Shown one piece after another: positions 24,955 to 36,589 of a DNA stretch of 64,000 bases (the stretch's first letter is position 1; each line of letters begins with the position of its first letter). A model generated the notes under the pieces. It had not been told where the DNA came from. It worked only from the letters and a program-made list of their open reading frames with translations, and did no database searches. The translations under genes and the position numbers were made by a program. Source of the DNA: Megaleporinus macrocephalus (taxonomy: Eukaryota; Chordata; Actinopteri; Characiformes; Anostomidae); NCBI GenBank assembly GCA_021613375.1, contig CM038727.1:7752942-7816941 (forward strand), given 5' to 3'.

Positions 24955-26385
24955 GGCTTCTTGTTCAAATTTTTCCATCCATTACAACATAAATGAGGCA
25001 GTGGTCCCATGCTGGCCCCTCAGTCTTTCTCCCAGCCTCTTGTTCGAATTTAACTTTTTTTTTTTTTATTAAATTTTTTTGTTAATTACAGCTCTACACG
25101 TTCACACAGATATGTGCAAATATACTTCAGGAAAAATGTTTTGTTATTAGTGAAACATATACAACTAGGACCCAGAATGTAACAGAATGTTTCTAGACCG
25201 TTTCTCCTTCTTGACAATACATCCACTTCCCCCTGTCCAGTGCACCAGCGTCAATGCCCCATGCTACTGATTAGCTGGAATAATATATGTTTATTTTCTA
25301 TAAACAGATCCAGGACTGTGTACCAACACCAGACACTGTATCCGGCATGTTAGTGGAGTTACCATGTAACTAAGTTTTGGGAGCTAGACCACGCCCTAAT
25401 TACCTCTACCTACTTCATATACAACCCCATTCTCAACCCCATGCAGTGCCGAACAACAGCGCACCCACCACCTCCCCATCTCCTCCCTACATTTCATCTT
25501 TATCCCAAAGACCGGTGGGGGGGTTATGGGGTGTTCACTGTTCACGCACAAGCACCAAGCCACACGGAACTCCAGCCCAAGCCCTCTGAGTTCGCCCCCC
25601 CTACCTTTTCGTCTTACTTCCTAGCGTGGTCCATGCTGACAAAGTGGGGCCTGAAGAGATATTTGACAAAAGTTGATTGGATGGAAATCATAACTGCACC
25701 TTTAACTGTTCTGAATAAGGCAGGTGTACAGGTGAGGCAGAGGGAAGGAAAAACAAACATAGGGTGAGTAAAACAAGTAAACAGAAAGCAAACATATGAT
25801 GGCAGAAGTAAACGAGGTAATGCTAAAGTACTTTGAATCCAATCTTTGTTATTTCACTGGGAACATGAAGCTAACATAATTGGTGCCCCGTGTGAGGAGC
25901 ATATACTGTGTTGCCCACGCAGGGTTTTAGACACAGATGCGTCCAAAACTGTGACCTCTTCTCCACGTAATGCACTATTTTGGGTTTTCACTATTTTGCA
26001 GTGGTATCCGAAAATGTACCTGATGTACCCCAGGGATACCCATAATGCAGGGCTTTGTTTTGTTGGAGGAGGATTACTGAGCCCAGCTTTGGGAGCGTTT
26101 CCTCAGACCTCGCTTCAGATCTGTTCCAGATGGAAGTCAGCTCTTCTCGTGTGTGCAGTCAGCGGTTACAGTGATCTGGAGACATGACGTCTATAGTTTT
26201 TATGCAAATCTGTGACACAGTAACGAGCGCCATGGTGTCTGAAATCCATTTCAAGTCCGGTTCCCCTTTAACAGTGTTCTATGTTGTGATTCAGGAACCA
26301 TGTTGGGAGTAGATGACCATTTGAGACGTGACACAAGTCTTATTCTACTTTGATTTATTATCTCGAATGATGGTTTAAATCAAAG
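24955..26385. other. Intergenic sequence, possibly old repeat at 25370-25720
   Basis: No gene seen. The C-rich stretch at 25370-25620 has the look of a dispersed element but shows no clear ends. Confidence 0.3.
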
Positions 26386-26389
26386 TCGG

Positions 26390-26790
26390 TTTCAGAGCCT
26401 GGGGGGGTGTCGCATGGCAGGCAGTGACTGGGATAACGGAGTGCACTCTAAACATCTCTTACATTCTGGTGTTATGAGGCTCTGATTATATTTCAGCAGA
26501 GAATTAAAAATAAATGATTTCTGGTTTATTAATAAGGTCCTCTGAGGAGCTCTGCGCTCCACCGCTGCTATATTTAGGAGCATCCCGGCACGTGGCGTCG
26601 TTTGATGTTTCTCTGCAATGAAAACAGTGGAGAGGGGCTGAGGGGGAGCCTCACACGACTCGGGCATTATTCTGCGCACCTGGAATCGAGCCTGGCCTCC
26701 TGCACGCGGCCTACATTTCTGCAGCATCACACATGAGGAAGGAACGAGATAATGAAGAGATTGAGATTCTGTGGAAACTGAGGCAGCAGA
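26390..26790. other. Non-repetitive GC-richer island, candidate conserved noncoding DNA
   Basis: Balanced composition with CpGs (for example CCCGGCACGTGGCGTCG near 26584-26600), no transposon features and no recognisable protein in any frame. Candidate regulatory element only. Confidence 0.3.
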
Positions 26791-26895
26791 AAAACTAGAA
26801 GAACTGCTGTACTTCATGCTGTAGACTGGGGTTCCATTCCCCACCTGGGTAATCACCTTACACTATACCAATAAGAGTCCTTGGGTGAAACTCCT

Positions 26896-27041
26896 AACAC
26901 TACCTTCACCTACCTGTGTACAGGTAAACTGTAACACTACCTTCACCTACCTGTGTACAGGTAAACTGTAACACTACCTTCACCTACCTGTGTACAGGTA
27001 AACTGTAACACTACCTTCACCTACCTGTGTACAGGTAAACT
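26896..27041. repeat. 37-base tandem repeat, four copies
   Basis: Near-perfect copies of AACACTACCTTCACCTACCT followed by GTGTACAGGTAAACTGT. The very low divergence suggests a recent and probably polymorphic array. Confidence 0.95.
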
Positions 27042-27044
27042 ATA

Positions 27045-27540
27045 AGTCTCTCTCGTCGGTGCTGAGGCTGCATCATCTCAAGGTTCAAGTTTCAAACCCC
27101 TTGCAGAGTTGGAGGTTAAAGGTCTGAAAGCATGTTCCTCAGCCTGGACTGGGTTCTAAAGCTTAGGAGACAAAGTCCTGTTCTCCGAGGCTTAGGGAGG
27201 TGAGAACGAGTGCAAGTTCTGACATGATCATGGGAAGAGTAGGAGATCTAGGGATATTCATGGATGAGAAGATCCAGCTTAGGGCTTTTGTTTTCCCTGT
27301 CTTCCTCCCTGGGAAAAGAAAAAAAGAATGAATGCGAAATCAGCTTCCTTCCATTCCATATCACCCACAGCCCCAGGCAGGACATGTGGAGCAGGGAAAC
27401 GTGGAGGCTTAGTTGGGGAGTGCAGGGGATGTTGAGATGTTTTCAGCAGAACACTGTTTGTCTACTTTGCTCCACTGACAGTGATATTGTCAGTGGAAGG
27501 TTCTATGTTAGGTCATTGTCTCTTCTTTAGTTATATATTA
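27045..27540. other. Intergenic sequence, no gene seen
   Basis: Mixed unique-looking sequence, with short frames only. Confidence 0.3.
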
Positions 27541-27559
27541 TGTTTAGCATATCATCTCT

Positions 27560-27720
27560 TTTCATAGTGGAGCATTTCTATTGGTCCATTCATTATTATC
27601 ATTGTCTTTCACAGGATATAAAGAGCAGCTGGCGCATATAAATATAAAACAAAAAACTGAATATCAGCATGGAGATATGGAGATATGTATGATTCTTTGG
27701 ACAGTATAAACAAAATTAAC
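27560..27720 (+). mobile_element. MITE fragment (CGTCGCTGTCCAATG family)
   Basis: Right-hand part: GGAGCATTTCTATTGGTCCATTCATTATT (here split by variants), AGCAGCTG, CATGGAGATATG and a degraded TTTGGACAGTA terminus at about 27700-27712. Confidence 0.55.
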
Positions 27721-27739
27721 ATCTTTTATAAGAATGCGA

Positions 27740-28045
27740 ATTCTTATTCGAACAAAAGAACTATGGACAAAACAAACCAGGCAAACAAAGGAACACAGTA
27801 AAGTAACAAACTACAAAATCACAATATACAGGTCTTAGAAAAACAAAACACAGGCTACAAACCACGAGGAACAGGGCACAGTTAACAAGCTGGCTTTGGA
27901 CAGGGAGCAAACAGAGGGTATATGAAGGGTATAGGAAACTGGTAACATCACCAAAACGAACATAAGCACATGGAACATGACAGAAGAGTGTAACAAAGAC
28001 ATAGACAGGCAGGAGAAAGCAGAGCGTGGCAGTATAAACCATATT
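27740..28045 (-). repeat. LTR-like or retroposon fragment
   Basis: On the minus strand this is a T/C-rich stretch of GTTTGTT, CTGTTTGCTCCC and CCCTTCATATACCCTC motifs, in the style of the solo LTR at 29964-30546 but without clean ends. A TATA-like CATATACC lies at about 27915-27922. Family is uncertain. Confidence 0.4.
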
Positions 28046-28104
28046 ATATTAACAAACATCTGTAAATTATTACATTTTCAGTTTTTACATATCATTACAG
28101 AAGT

Positions 28105-28265
28105 GGAAAGAAACAGTCTTTACTTTTATAATGTAAGTCAATGGAACCAGAATATTTTCTAAGCTGTATTGAAACATTTCTATTGGTCCATTCATCATGA
28201 AATTTGCACACAATGTAAACGGCAGCTGCTGGGTTCATACAACGCAGAAAAATTAAATATATCTT
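28105..28265 (+). mobile_element. MITE fragment (CGTCGCTGTCCAATG family)
   Basis: Contains the core AATGTAAGTCAATGGAACCA, TTTCTATTGGTCCATTCATC and ATGTAAACGGCAGCTGCTG. Both termini are missing. Confidence 0.75.
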
Positions 28266-28624
28266 AATATATCTTTTACATATAACTAAGTGTTTTGTGA
28301 ATTATGTACATTTGAAAGGCTTCCCTAATGTTTGTATGTAATTTCTTCAATTTCCTTCAATATTAATAATATAAATACCTCCTCAATCACTGAATCACTG
28401 AAGCAACCAATTAATCAATCATTAGTTATATATGAACAAATAAAGCCAGGTATTTCCTCAGGATTGGCAGAGCCAATGGTGAAAATGATGAATCTTGGAA
28501 TTCAGAAACTCATTGACGGGATAATCTGGTCATTCAGTACATTCAAGTGGTCAGCTGACTTTATTTTATTACCAATTAATTCTGCTGAGCCTCGACTTGA
28601 CCAACTCAAACCCCCCAGTTTATA

Positions 28625-28740
28625 AGACTGCCTCCAGAGGCTTGTACATTGGACACTATGCATGATGGGTGCATCTTAAACCTGACGTTCCCATCACTCT
28701 GGAATAGGGTCAGTCTGGATTCATCAGACCACATGACCTT
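28625..28740 (-). pseudogene. Tc1-like transposon relic, downstream part (interrupted)
   Basis: GAGGCTTGTACATTGGACAC, CATGATGGGTGCATCTTAAA and GATTCATCAGACCACATGAC belong to a Tc1-like element read on the minus strand. Its text continues exactly at 32092 (TCCATCACTCCAGAGTCCAG), 3.35 kb away, so the two pieces were once one element and were split by the material between. Confidence 0.7.
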
Positions 28741-29340
28741 TATCTATTTACATGTACATTTATATTATCCAGAGCGACTTAAGTTCTTTCTGTTCAGTAT
28801 GTGGGTGATTCTTCAATTAGGGGAACTTTTACATCCATAGGTTATATATTTGTCTTAAAATTACTTTATTTTTGGTATTAAAAAGATCATTCCTTTCATC
28901 ACCAAAATAATTATGATTTCCATTTTTTATAATGATTCAAACATAAATATTTTGCTACTTTGGCCTTGTCCCCGACCCAGATTTTAAAACGTCTGGGTCC
29001 CAATAAAATGCTAAAAAGTGATAAACTTGTGAGTTTCATAAAAACTTAAAATAAACAAAATGTACTGTTTAGTTTCATATTTGTAAAACGTATACATATT
29101 TTTGAGCAAAATATGATCATCCCCAACATTATCGTCCTTACCGCAACAGTGTATGACCTCTGCAGGGAATTATTTAAAGGTAGCACTTGTTTATGTTGTA
29201 ACCATGACTCACATGACAGCCATGTGTGAAGAGTGACATGTTAATGTGTGTAAATGGGAGTAACTGAATGGTGTATTGCTCCTGATCATAGAGTACATTT
29301 ATTCAGAGTCATTACCGTTTACATCAGTACGGCAGTGCTT

Positions 29341-30627
29341 TACAACTAAACATTACATTTACACATTATTTATTTATTTATAACTAAACATTACATTTAC
29401 ACATTATTTATTTATTTATTTTCAACTAAACATTACATTTACACATTATTTATTTATTTTCAACTAAACATTACATTTACACATAATTTATTTATTTATT
29501 TACAACTAAACATTACATTTACACATTTATTTATTTTCAACTAAACATTACATTTACACATTATTTATTTATTTTCAACTAAACATTACATTTACACATT
29601 ATTTATTTATTTTCAACTAAACATTACATTTACACATTATTTATTCATTTACTTACAACTAAACATTACATTTATACATTATTTATTTATTTACTTACAT
29701 CTAAACATTACATTTATACTTTATTTATTTATTTATACCTACACATTACATTTACACATTATCTATTTATTTACAACCAAACATTACATTTACACATTAT
29801 TTATTTATCTATAACAAAACATTTAAACATTTATATATTTACAACAAAACATTACATTTACACATTATTTTTTTATTTATTAATTTACAACTAAACATTA
29901 CATTTACATATTATTTATTTATTTACAACGAAACATTACATTTACACATCATTTATTTATTTATGTCAGAAACAAAGAATTCGGCACGACGCTTGCAGGG
30001 CTACAGGTCACGCTGGGTTTATTAACAGAGTCAGCAGTTTAAACAGGGCAGTAAACAAACAATACGGGGTTGAGCTATAATCGTATACCAGAAAGCAGTC
30101 CAAGGTAGAAACCAGAAAGGCAGAGAACGGAGCAAACAAGTCAAGAGGGAGATCCGAAGGGAACGTCAAAGGACAGAAGGGAGATCAGAGCCAAAAGCGG
30201 AGAAATAACCAGGCGACCAGAATCCGTAGGAGAAGACAAGAGAGAAGAGTCGAAAAAACAGAAGGAGTCAAAACCAGAATACTCAATGAGAAGGGTAACA
30301 AGAAAACGCTCAGCAATGCAACCAGGTTGGCAAAACTTCGCAAATGGTAGTGTGTGAGTAGGGTATATATGGGGAGTTTGGAAATAACAAACAGCTGTGT
30401 GTAGTTAGAACTCAGGTGAGACTGAACGTGCGCACGGGGTGTGATTGGTTGGGTTGGGACAGGTGGGAGTGACGTCATCGGAATGTGCATTATGGGAAAT
30501 GGAGTTTGGAAGCGAGTCAGTGTCAGGGACAGCCGTATGCGTGACAATTTATAACTAAACATTACATTTACACATTATTTATTTATTTATAACTAAACAT
30601 TACATTTACACATTATTTATTTATGTG
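29341..30627. repeat. About 38-base minisatellite, split by an LTR
   Basis: About 19 copies of CAACTAAACATTACATTTAC followed by ACATTATTTATTTATTTA. The array is interrupted at 29964-30546 by a solo LTR whose target duplication is made of repeat sequence. It lies wholly inside the inverted-repeat element 28803-30932. Confidence 0.9.
29964..30546 (-). mobile_element. Solo long terminal repeat of an LTR retrotransposon
   Basis: A 583-base block that begins TGTCACGCATACGG and ends GAATTCTTTGTTTCTGACA on the minus strand has TG...CA ends and a perfect 5-base target duplication ATTTA (29959-29963 and 30547-30551). In minus-strand order it has a CRE-like TGACGTCA (about 30472), a TATA box (about 30364-30369) and an AATAAA signal (about 30018-30023). 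That is the U3-R-U5 order. No internal retroelement sequence remains, as expected after LTR-LTR recombination. The superfamily (Gypsy-like is likely) cannot be fixed from an LTR. Confidence 0.85.
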
Positions 30628-30944
30628 TATTTAAAGAGCAGCTTGTTCTAGCTGTTAACTAGCTTTAGCAAATCCATTGCCTAGCTAGCTTTTTTCTTTA
30701 AAAAAGTGAAAATTGGCAACACATCATTACCAACACATAACCTGTTGAGATGATAATGACATTTGTTGATGGTAATGACAGGTTTTCAATTTCACCATCA
30801 GTATCTTTTAAATTATTAAAAAATTAAATATAATTAAGTCTAACAGTGTGATTTAATAATGAAATTCAAGTGAAATACATTCCTTTATAAAAGTTAAGGT
30901 GGCAAAAAGAGCCCACAATTGAAGAATCACCCATATATGTATGT

Positions 30945-32091
30945 AGTATACATGGAGTATGTCCATCTCTAGCTAGTACAAACTACCCTTAAGCTCAACG
31001 ACTGCCAGAAACAAGCATCAGTGCTGATACCTGGATTAGATACAGCACAAGTGCAATACCTACTAATACCAAGCCAGCGTTCCTAACCAGAAGATAAGGA
31101 GTTAAGTGCAGTTGCATACGTGCATTTCAGTAATACAGTAGTCTGCTGCTCGGACAGCCAATGGAAGTTCATTCCACCATCTGGGCTCCAGGACAGACAA
31201 GAGTCTTGTCGCTTGTTTTCCATGCATCATAAGAGATGGCTGGTCAAGCTGAGCTGTACCTGAAGCTCAAAGGTACAGGCTTAAGGTACAGATTGACTTT
31301 TGACCATTGCTATTCACCGTATTTCACCACACCCACTTTTAAGCGTGTGTTTCTTCCACCTTTGTGTTAGAACTTCCGCTCAGCTAACCAAAATGAGTAC
31401 AGTTACATGGAGACATGTTTAATTACTCTGTACTCTCGGAAGGTGTAGACGGTTCAGTAATGAAAAACTATAAAAGTACTGAAGCGTATCAGTACCTGCA
31501 CAGTGGGAAGGTGGGCGTGTCCTCCTACACACAGACGGTGAGTTTATATTTCTGAAAGCCGGTTAAACCCAAGTCCAGACAGCTGCCCGAGCCACTCTGC
31601 GTGGGTGTTAGTTACAGTCCAGATAGCCTAGCGCAGTGGACACTGATCAGAAAACAGTTACTGAACTGATAGACTCACCAGCACCCAACACGTCTGCTTC
31701 CTCTGAGCTTCATAAGCGAGACATTTCTCTGGATAAGGAGGCTCTGGTGCTGGTTCTCCTCCACAGAATGGTAAGATCAGACATACGGAGGTTTGGGTGG
31801 ATGTCTTAAATTTAGAGCTTCAGTCAGAGACGCAGGTCCTCTTCTTTGGAAGGCGGCCCCCCAACACTCTGATCTTTATGTGCTGTGTTTGTATCTCTGT
31901 TGTTCAAGCCAAGTTTTCATCTTCTTCCAATTACTGACTCCCTCTAACTCAACATGTTATGCTAGTCATTTTATGTTTGTTGTTGTTTTGCTTGTAATTA
32001 GTATCAATGTATCCGCGGTCACACCAGAAGTTCTTACACAAAGTAAACAAAGATGCCCCCCCCAGTGTTGTCATGGAAAATAGTGTGAATA
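30945..32091. other. Inserted sequence of mixed origin, no gene seen
   Basis: Part of the 3.35-kb block that interrupts the Tc1 relic. Text at 31140-31300 (AGAGTCTTGTCGCTTGTTTT, GATGGCTGGTCAAGCTGAGC) together with TTATCCAGAGCGACTTAAGT at 28765-28784 looks like an old fish retroposon. The inverted-repeat element would then have landed inside it. No protein recognised. Confidence 0.35.
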
Positions 32092-32535
32092 TCCATCACT
32101 CCAGAGTCCAGTCTTTATGCTCCCCAGCAAACTGAAGCCTACTTTACAAATGAGTCTCACTAACAAGTGGTTTTCTTCTGTCCACACGTAAGCTCTCATG
32201 TGCTCTCAGTCGTGAGTTCTACTGTCCATTGTTTACCATTCAGCTTCATCAAGAGTTTAATTGACCGCCATTCAGGATCATTTTCAACCACAGTTCTTCA
32301 GTACAGTTGAGGTTCTCCACTCTCCTTCCAGGTGTTAATAATGAGCTGGACAGTTCTGAACCCAGTTCCAGCCATTGCCTCTACTCCTTAGTTGTTTTCT
32401 TTGCAGGACAATAACTTCACCAGTTTCTGAAACACAGTAATCTTTCGCCTCCACACTTGGACGGGAACCGTCTTCCCACATGGGTGTTGAAGGAATGAGA
32501 AGCTGCTTACTGCTTCAGTTCAGTTTCCAGACATA
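32092..32535 (-). pseudogene. Tc1-like transposon relic, upstream part
   Basis: Continues the element begun at 28625. In minus-strand sense it covers the N-terminal, DNA-binding half and 5' region of the transposon. In plus-strand text it reads AGTCCAGTCTTTATGCTCCC, AGTGGTTTTCTTCTG and CTCTCCTTCCAGGTGTTAAT. Stops and indels are throughout; no intact frame. Confidence 0.65.
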
Positions 32536-32699
32536 GTAATGACTGCTGTATGTATCAGATCCCAGACTCTAAAGTATTGGCTTATTTTTATCCTCCATCA
32601 GGATTAATAAATAAGATAAATAGGGTTATTTTGGTACCTGACTTTCACAGCGTGCTAAGCTGATGGTTCCACTAACGAGAACTGAGAATTGAGAATTGA

Positions 32700-33010
32700 T
32701 TGAGAAGCTCAGCCACCTTTTTTTTTTCCTCTGTGAAGAATCTCTAAGTTAAGATGTAGTGTCTGGTTGATGAAAGCTTATCGTGTTGCTGAGAGAGCAA
32801 ATTAGCCTTGCCGTTTGGGCGTGAAGCGCATCGCTCAGGAAGGCAACGAGATCATTAAGGCAGTCGGACGCAATTGAACTCTCGTATTGATTAACAAAGA
32901 GTGCAGCAGTTTGGAAGATTGCCGTAATAGATGCATAATCGTCTTCGTTTTCTTATACGCTCCGCTCGCCTGCTGTATGAAACACACTTTTCAATGGCAT
33001 TGATCCACTT
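32700..33010. other. Non-repetitive island with homeodomain/SOX-like motifs, candidate enhancer
   Basis: Unique-looking sequence with clustered motifs: GATTAACAAAG (about 32890), TAATAGATGCATAATC (about 32926-32941), AAATTAGC (about 32799) and GAGATCATTAAGGC (about 32849). No coding signal. Conservation is untested. Confidence 0.3.
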
Positions 33011-33094
33011 TCCTTTCCAGCCACTATGATCTTTTTCAGCTTCTGCAAAGCTTCTGTCGTTTCTTCAACTATGCCATGCAGTGTTCTTTCTCTT

Positions 33095-33118
33095 TCCCTC
33101 TCTCTCGCTCTCTCTCTT
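33095..33118. repeat. CT-rich microsatellite
   Basis: Short interrupted CTCTCTCT run in otherwise unique sequence. Confidence 0.6.
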
Positions 33119-33349
33119 TTCTTTGTTTGGAACCAATCTTTTTTTTCACTGCGCCACGCGTGCACGCTGTTTACCGCATCACGCCACAAGTAGGTCAGTG
33201 TGAAGCGCACTAATGGGTAACGATCCAGCTGCTGAGCAGTTCCCTTCACTACACACTTCATTTAGCCCTAAAATAAGCCTCAGTGAAATGGCCAGTTATT
33301 GTTTAACGGTTTAACTGACCTGCCTAAACACAAGCGGCAACAATTTTAG

Positions 33350-33510
33350 ATTAATGTATATCGTATACATAGTGTATCTCCAGAATGGCAACTTTACAGG
33401 AGAGGACAAAAACTGTCTTTACTTTTAATGGAAGTCAATGGAACCAGAAATCTTTCCAAGCTATTTTAGAGCATTTCTATTCTATTGGTCCACTCATGAT
33501 GAATAACAGT
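33350..33510 (+). mobile_element. MITE fragment (CGTCGCTGTCCAATG family)
   Basis: Has CTTTACAGGAGAGGACAAAA, GGAAGTCAATGGAACCAGAA and CATTTCTATTC(TATT)GGTCCACTCATGATG. The left terminus is worn and the right half is missing. Confidence 0.7.
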
Positions 33511-34015
33511 TGTTCTTGTTGGGGTATTGTTCCTGCATGTGCTCATCAGCTGCCGTGAAAATCAATGCAGACCATCAGTGCAGACTTGTGTGCACTCATG
33601 CGCCGGTGGCAACAAGCTATTGTTCAATTGTTGCTAGTCTTTGATGAATTTATTAGCATTTAGGAAAGACTCAAGTTTGTTTTTCTTGGTTCTATAGTCT
33701 GTTTTGTTTTTCTCATCCTTCAGTCATTTACTACCCCTTTAATGTGGGTTGAAAAACAGATGCGCTGTTAAAATGTAGATGCAATAAAAAACATTTGTGG
33801 TTCCCTGAAGAACCCTTCAGTATTTCAGTATTTTTGGTGAACATAGAAAGACCTTCTTTAGAACCTTTTTAGAACCAAGCATAAAGAACATCCATGTAAT
33901 GCAAAAGTTGTATGCTAGTGTAAGGTTTTAAAGGTTTTTAGAAACCTCTTAGTTCTTAAGTTTTAGTACCTAAGCTGTTGGACTTGTGCTACTTGAACTT
34001 TGTGCTATTTTCTTC
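33511..34015. other. Intergenic sequence, no gene seen
   Basis: Mixed AT-rich sequence without recognisable feature. Confidence 0.3.
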
Positions 34016-34019
34016 TAGA

Positions 34020-34766
34020 ACGTTCTCTAAAACTTTCTGTAGTCAATAGCTACAGACCTCCCGACTTCATGTGGACCTCAGATTAGCTCAAGAACATAGC
34101 GTAGAGAGCTTCATTGGATGGGTTTCCATGGCTGAGCAGCTGCATCCAAGCCTTACATCACCAAGTGCAATGCAAAGCATCGGATGTGGTGGTGTAAAGA
34201 GCAGTGGAGACATGTTCTCTAGAATGACCAATCACGCTTCTCCTTTCTGGCAATCCATTGGACGAGGCTGGGTTTCCTGGTTGCCAGGAGAACGATACTT
34301 GTCCGACTGCATTGTGCTGAGTGTAAAGTTTGGTGGAGGGGGAATTATTGGTTGCTTTTCAGGAAATTGGCTTGGTCCCTCAGTTCCAGTGAAAGAAACT
34401 CCTAATGCTTCAGCAGACCAAGACATTCTGGACAGTTTCATGCTCCTAACTTTGTGGGAACAGTTTGGGGATGGCCCCTTCCTGTTCCAACTTGACTGCA
34501 CACCAGTGCACAAAGCAGAGTCCTGACCTCAACCTAATAGATGACCTTAGAAATGAATAAGGGCGGAGACTGCGAGCCACGCCTTCTTGTCCAACATCAG
34601 TGTCTGACCTCACAAATGCCCTTTTGAAAGAACGGTCAAACATTCCCATAAACACTCTCCTAAACTGTGTGGAAAACCTTCCCAGAAGAGCTGAAGCTGT
34701 TATAGCTGCAGAGGGTGGGCCGACATATTAAAAACCCTATGGATTAAGAATGGGATGTCACTCAAG
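34020..34766 (+). pseudogene. Decayed Tc1-like transposon
   Basis: The plus strand holds a 151-codon open piece (34071-34526) with a recognisable catalytic part near the end: VKFGGGGIIGCFSGNWLGPS, DILDSFMLLTLWEQF and LDCTPVHKAES. About 60 bases are missing after that. The C-terminal SVSDLTNAL...LPRRAEAVIAA-like text continues to about 34730 in broken frame. The expected DN pair reads DC. The 3' end (ATGGATTAAGAATGGGATGT) is shared with the relic at 15308-16165. Confidence 0.85.

Positions 34767-34837
<71 letters not shown>
34767..34837. repeat. (AT)n microsatellite
   Basis: About 68 bases of perfect TA alternation between a Tc1 end and a LINE 3' end. Confidence 0.95.
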
Positions 34838-34839
<2 letters not shown>

Positions 34840-34841
<2 letters not shown>

Positions 34842-35545
34842 GTCAAAGTCAAAGTGAACTTTATTGTCATTTAGACTTTACAACTGAGTGCATAGCTGAA
34901 CGATATTGCATTTCTCCAAACTCCAATGTGCAGATATATAAAAACACAAGACATACAACTAACATGACAAATAAATAACAACATGACAGTGCAGTGGAGA
35001 ATATAGAAAGAGTGTATGTGATAAATAGTGAGATATACTCTATATAGATAGATATACTTCAAAAAAGTGTTTTTGCAGACGTATTGCACTTAAAGGGAAT
35101 ATATATATTGCACAGTTCTGACAAATTATTGCACACTAACAATGTAAACATAAGATTTAAGATAAGTTTTGTAAATTTTACAATTTTAGAGTGCTTAGGT
35201 TTAGAAAGAAATAATGAGTCTATTGCACAAAATTAGCAGCATAAAGTGGAGGACCAACTGAGTATGAAGTAGGTATATGTTCAGGAGTTTAACAGATCTG
35301 ATGAGTCTGCTCATCAGGAAGTGTTGAGCAGTCTGATGGCTTGTGGAAAGAAACTTTTGCTCAGTCTGGAAGTCCTGCACCGCATGCTGTGGTAGCGTTT
35401 TCCAGAGGGCAGCAGTCTGAACAGTCCGTGAGCTGGGTGGGTGGGATCTCTGACCATCTTGGTGGCTCTGCTGTGGCACCGTGATGGGTACAGATCTTGT
35501 ACAGGTGGAAGTGAGATCCTGCTGTCCTCACCACTCTCTGGAGTG
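34840..35545 (-). mobile_element. 5'-truncated LINE, 3' end
   Basis: On the minus strand the 5' part encodes the C-terminus of a fish LINE reverse-transcriptase polyprotein. The translation near 35300-35450 contains DPTHPAHGLFRLLPSG, then KRYHSMRCRTSRLSKSFFPQ and AIRLLNTS. A 3' UTR follows, ending in CAATAAAGTTCACTTTGACT repeats at 34840-34870. Only the tail is present, as usual for dead-on-arrival insertions. The clade (Rex1 or related) is not certain. Confidence 0.75.
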
Positions 35546-35558
35546 ATTTCTGTTCACT

Positions 35559-35559
<1 letters not shown>

Positions 35560-35646
<87 letters not shown>
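35560..35646. repeat. (AT)n microsatellite
   Basis: About 84 bases of perfect AT alternation. It is followed by a Tc1-like terminus fragment at 35645-35685 (TTTGACCGGTAGTGTG) and another at 35697-35727 (TGGATTAAGAATATGATGTC). Confidence 0.95.
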
Positions 35647-35650
<4 letters not shown>

Positions 35651-35747
35651 ACCATTGAAACGTTAAACCTTTGACCGGTAGTGTGTATATATATACCCTA
35701 TGGATTAAGAATATGATGTCACTCAAGCTCATATATATACTGTATAT

Positions 35748-35972
35748 CGTTGCTGTCCAATGAAAACATGTCTCGATTTTAATTTTTTAAAATCAGTTCA
35801 ACACAGTAGCTGCCATTGACATTGTTTACAATTTCCATGATAAATGGACCAATAGAAATGCTTTAAAATCACTTTTGTTTTGAGCTGTTTACATTGACTT
35901 ACATTGAAAGTAATGATTGTTTTTGGCCTCTCCTGCAAAGTTACTATTTTGTTTTCCATTGGACAGCGACTA
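35748..35972 (-). mobile_element. Full-length MITE, CGTCGCTGTCCAATG family
   Basis: Both ends present: CGTTGCTGTCCAATGAAAAC at 35748 and the inverted GTTTTCCATTGGACAGCGAC ending 35972, flanked by TAT on each side. The core is in reverse orientation relative to 55345-55600 (TTGACTTACATTGAAAGTAA, GGACCAATAGAAATGC). Confidence 0.8.
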
Positions 35973-36589
35973 TATATATATACAGTTTCAGTTTGTAGTG
36001 AAGGATGCAGTCGAAACATACTGTATTATAGCAGAATGCTGGTGTAAATGGAATAATGTTCCCTCCATAGAGCTGTAAATAGCTGAACATGCCTATTATT
36101 GGTCCGCCTTAGGAGTACACGTGCCGGGCACGCCGCTGTAGAAGAACACATAGCTGTCCTGACTATGCAGACTGCACAATGAACAAAGCTTTTTATTTAG
36201 GTCACCATCTAAAAAAGATGAAAGACATGCTAAATTTAAAGGCCAACTCTGATCGCAATCTCCACACTTCTTTTTCACTTCAAGATTGCTGTAAAAACGT
36301 GAGCAAAAAAAAATTAATGCTCTCAAAACGTCAATCAGGACAAAAAGGGTCCGTGTTTGTGGAGCGTTGCATGTGGACCATTCTGCTGAGCACTAGGCGA
36401 ACACAACACGTCCTCAACAGAGAACAGGCTCTTTGTGGTGGGCTTATTTTAGTGCACAGCTTCTGTTTCTTTGCTGAGTTGGACGTGTTGAACACAAAAC
36501 CTAAACCACGAAATGTGCCCCAACATCTCCACAGGCCTTACTGCACCCCACCCCCGCCCCCCCAGTAAACAGTAATGCTGTATTAACAT

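Larger units (their letters stand above)
28803..30932. mobile_element. DNA element with inverted ends GGGTGATTCTTCAATT
   Basis: The left end GGGTGATTCTTCAATTAGGG and the right end ACAATTGAAGAATCACCC are inverted copies at 28803 and 30932, enclosing about 2.1 kb. Without the solo LTR it would be about 1.54 kb. There is no transposase frame, so it is non-autonomous. Both flanks show TATGT, but a target duplication is not clear enough to assign a superfamily. A minisatellite makes up much of the inside. Confidence 0.7.

Noticed and set aside
29341..30627. CRISPR-like array of spaced direct repeats
   Set aside because: AT-rich vertebrate minisatellite without unique spacers; the genome is a eukaryote.
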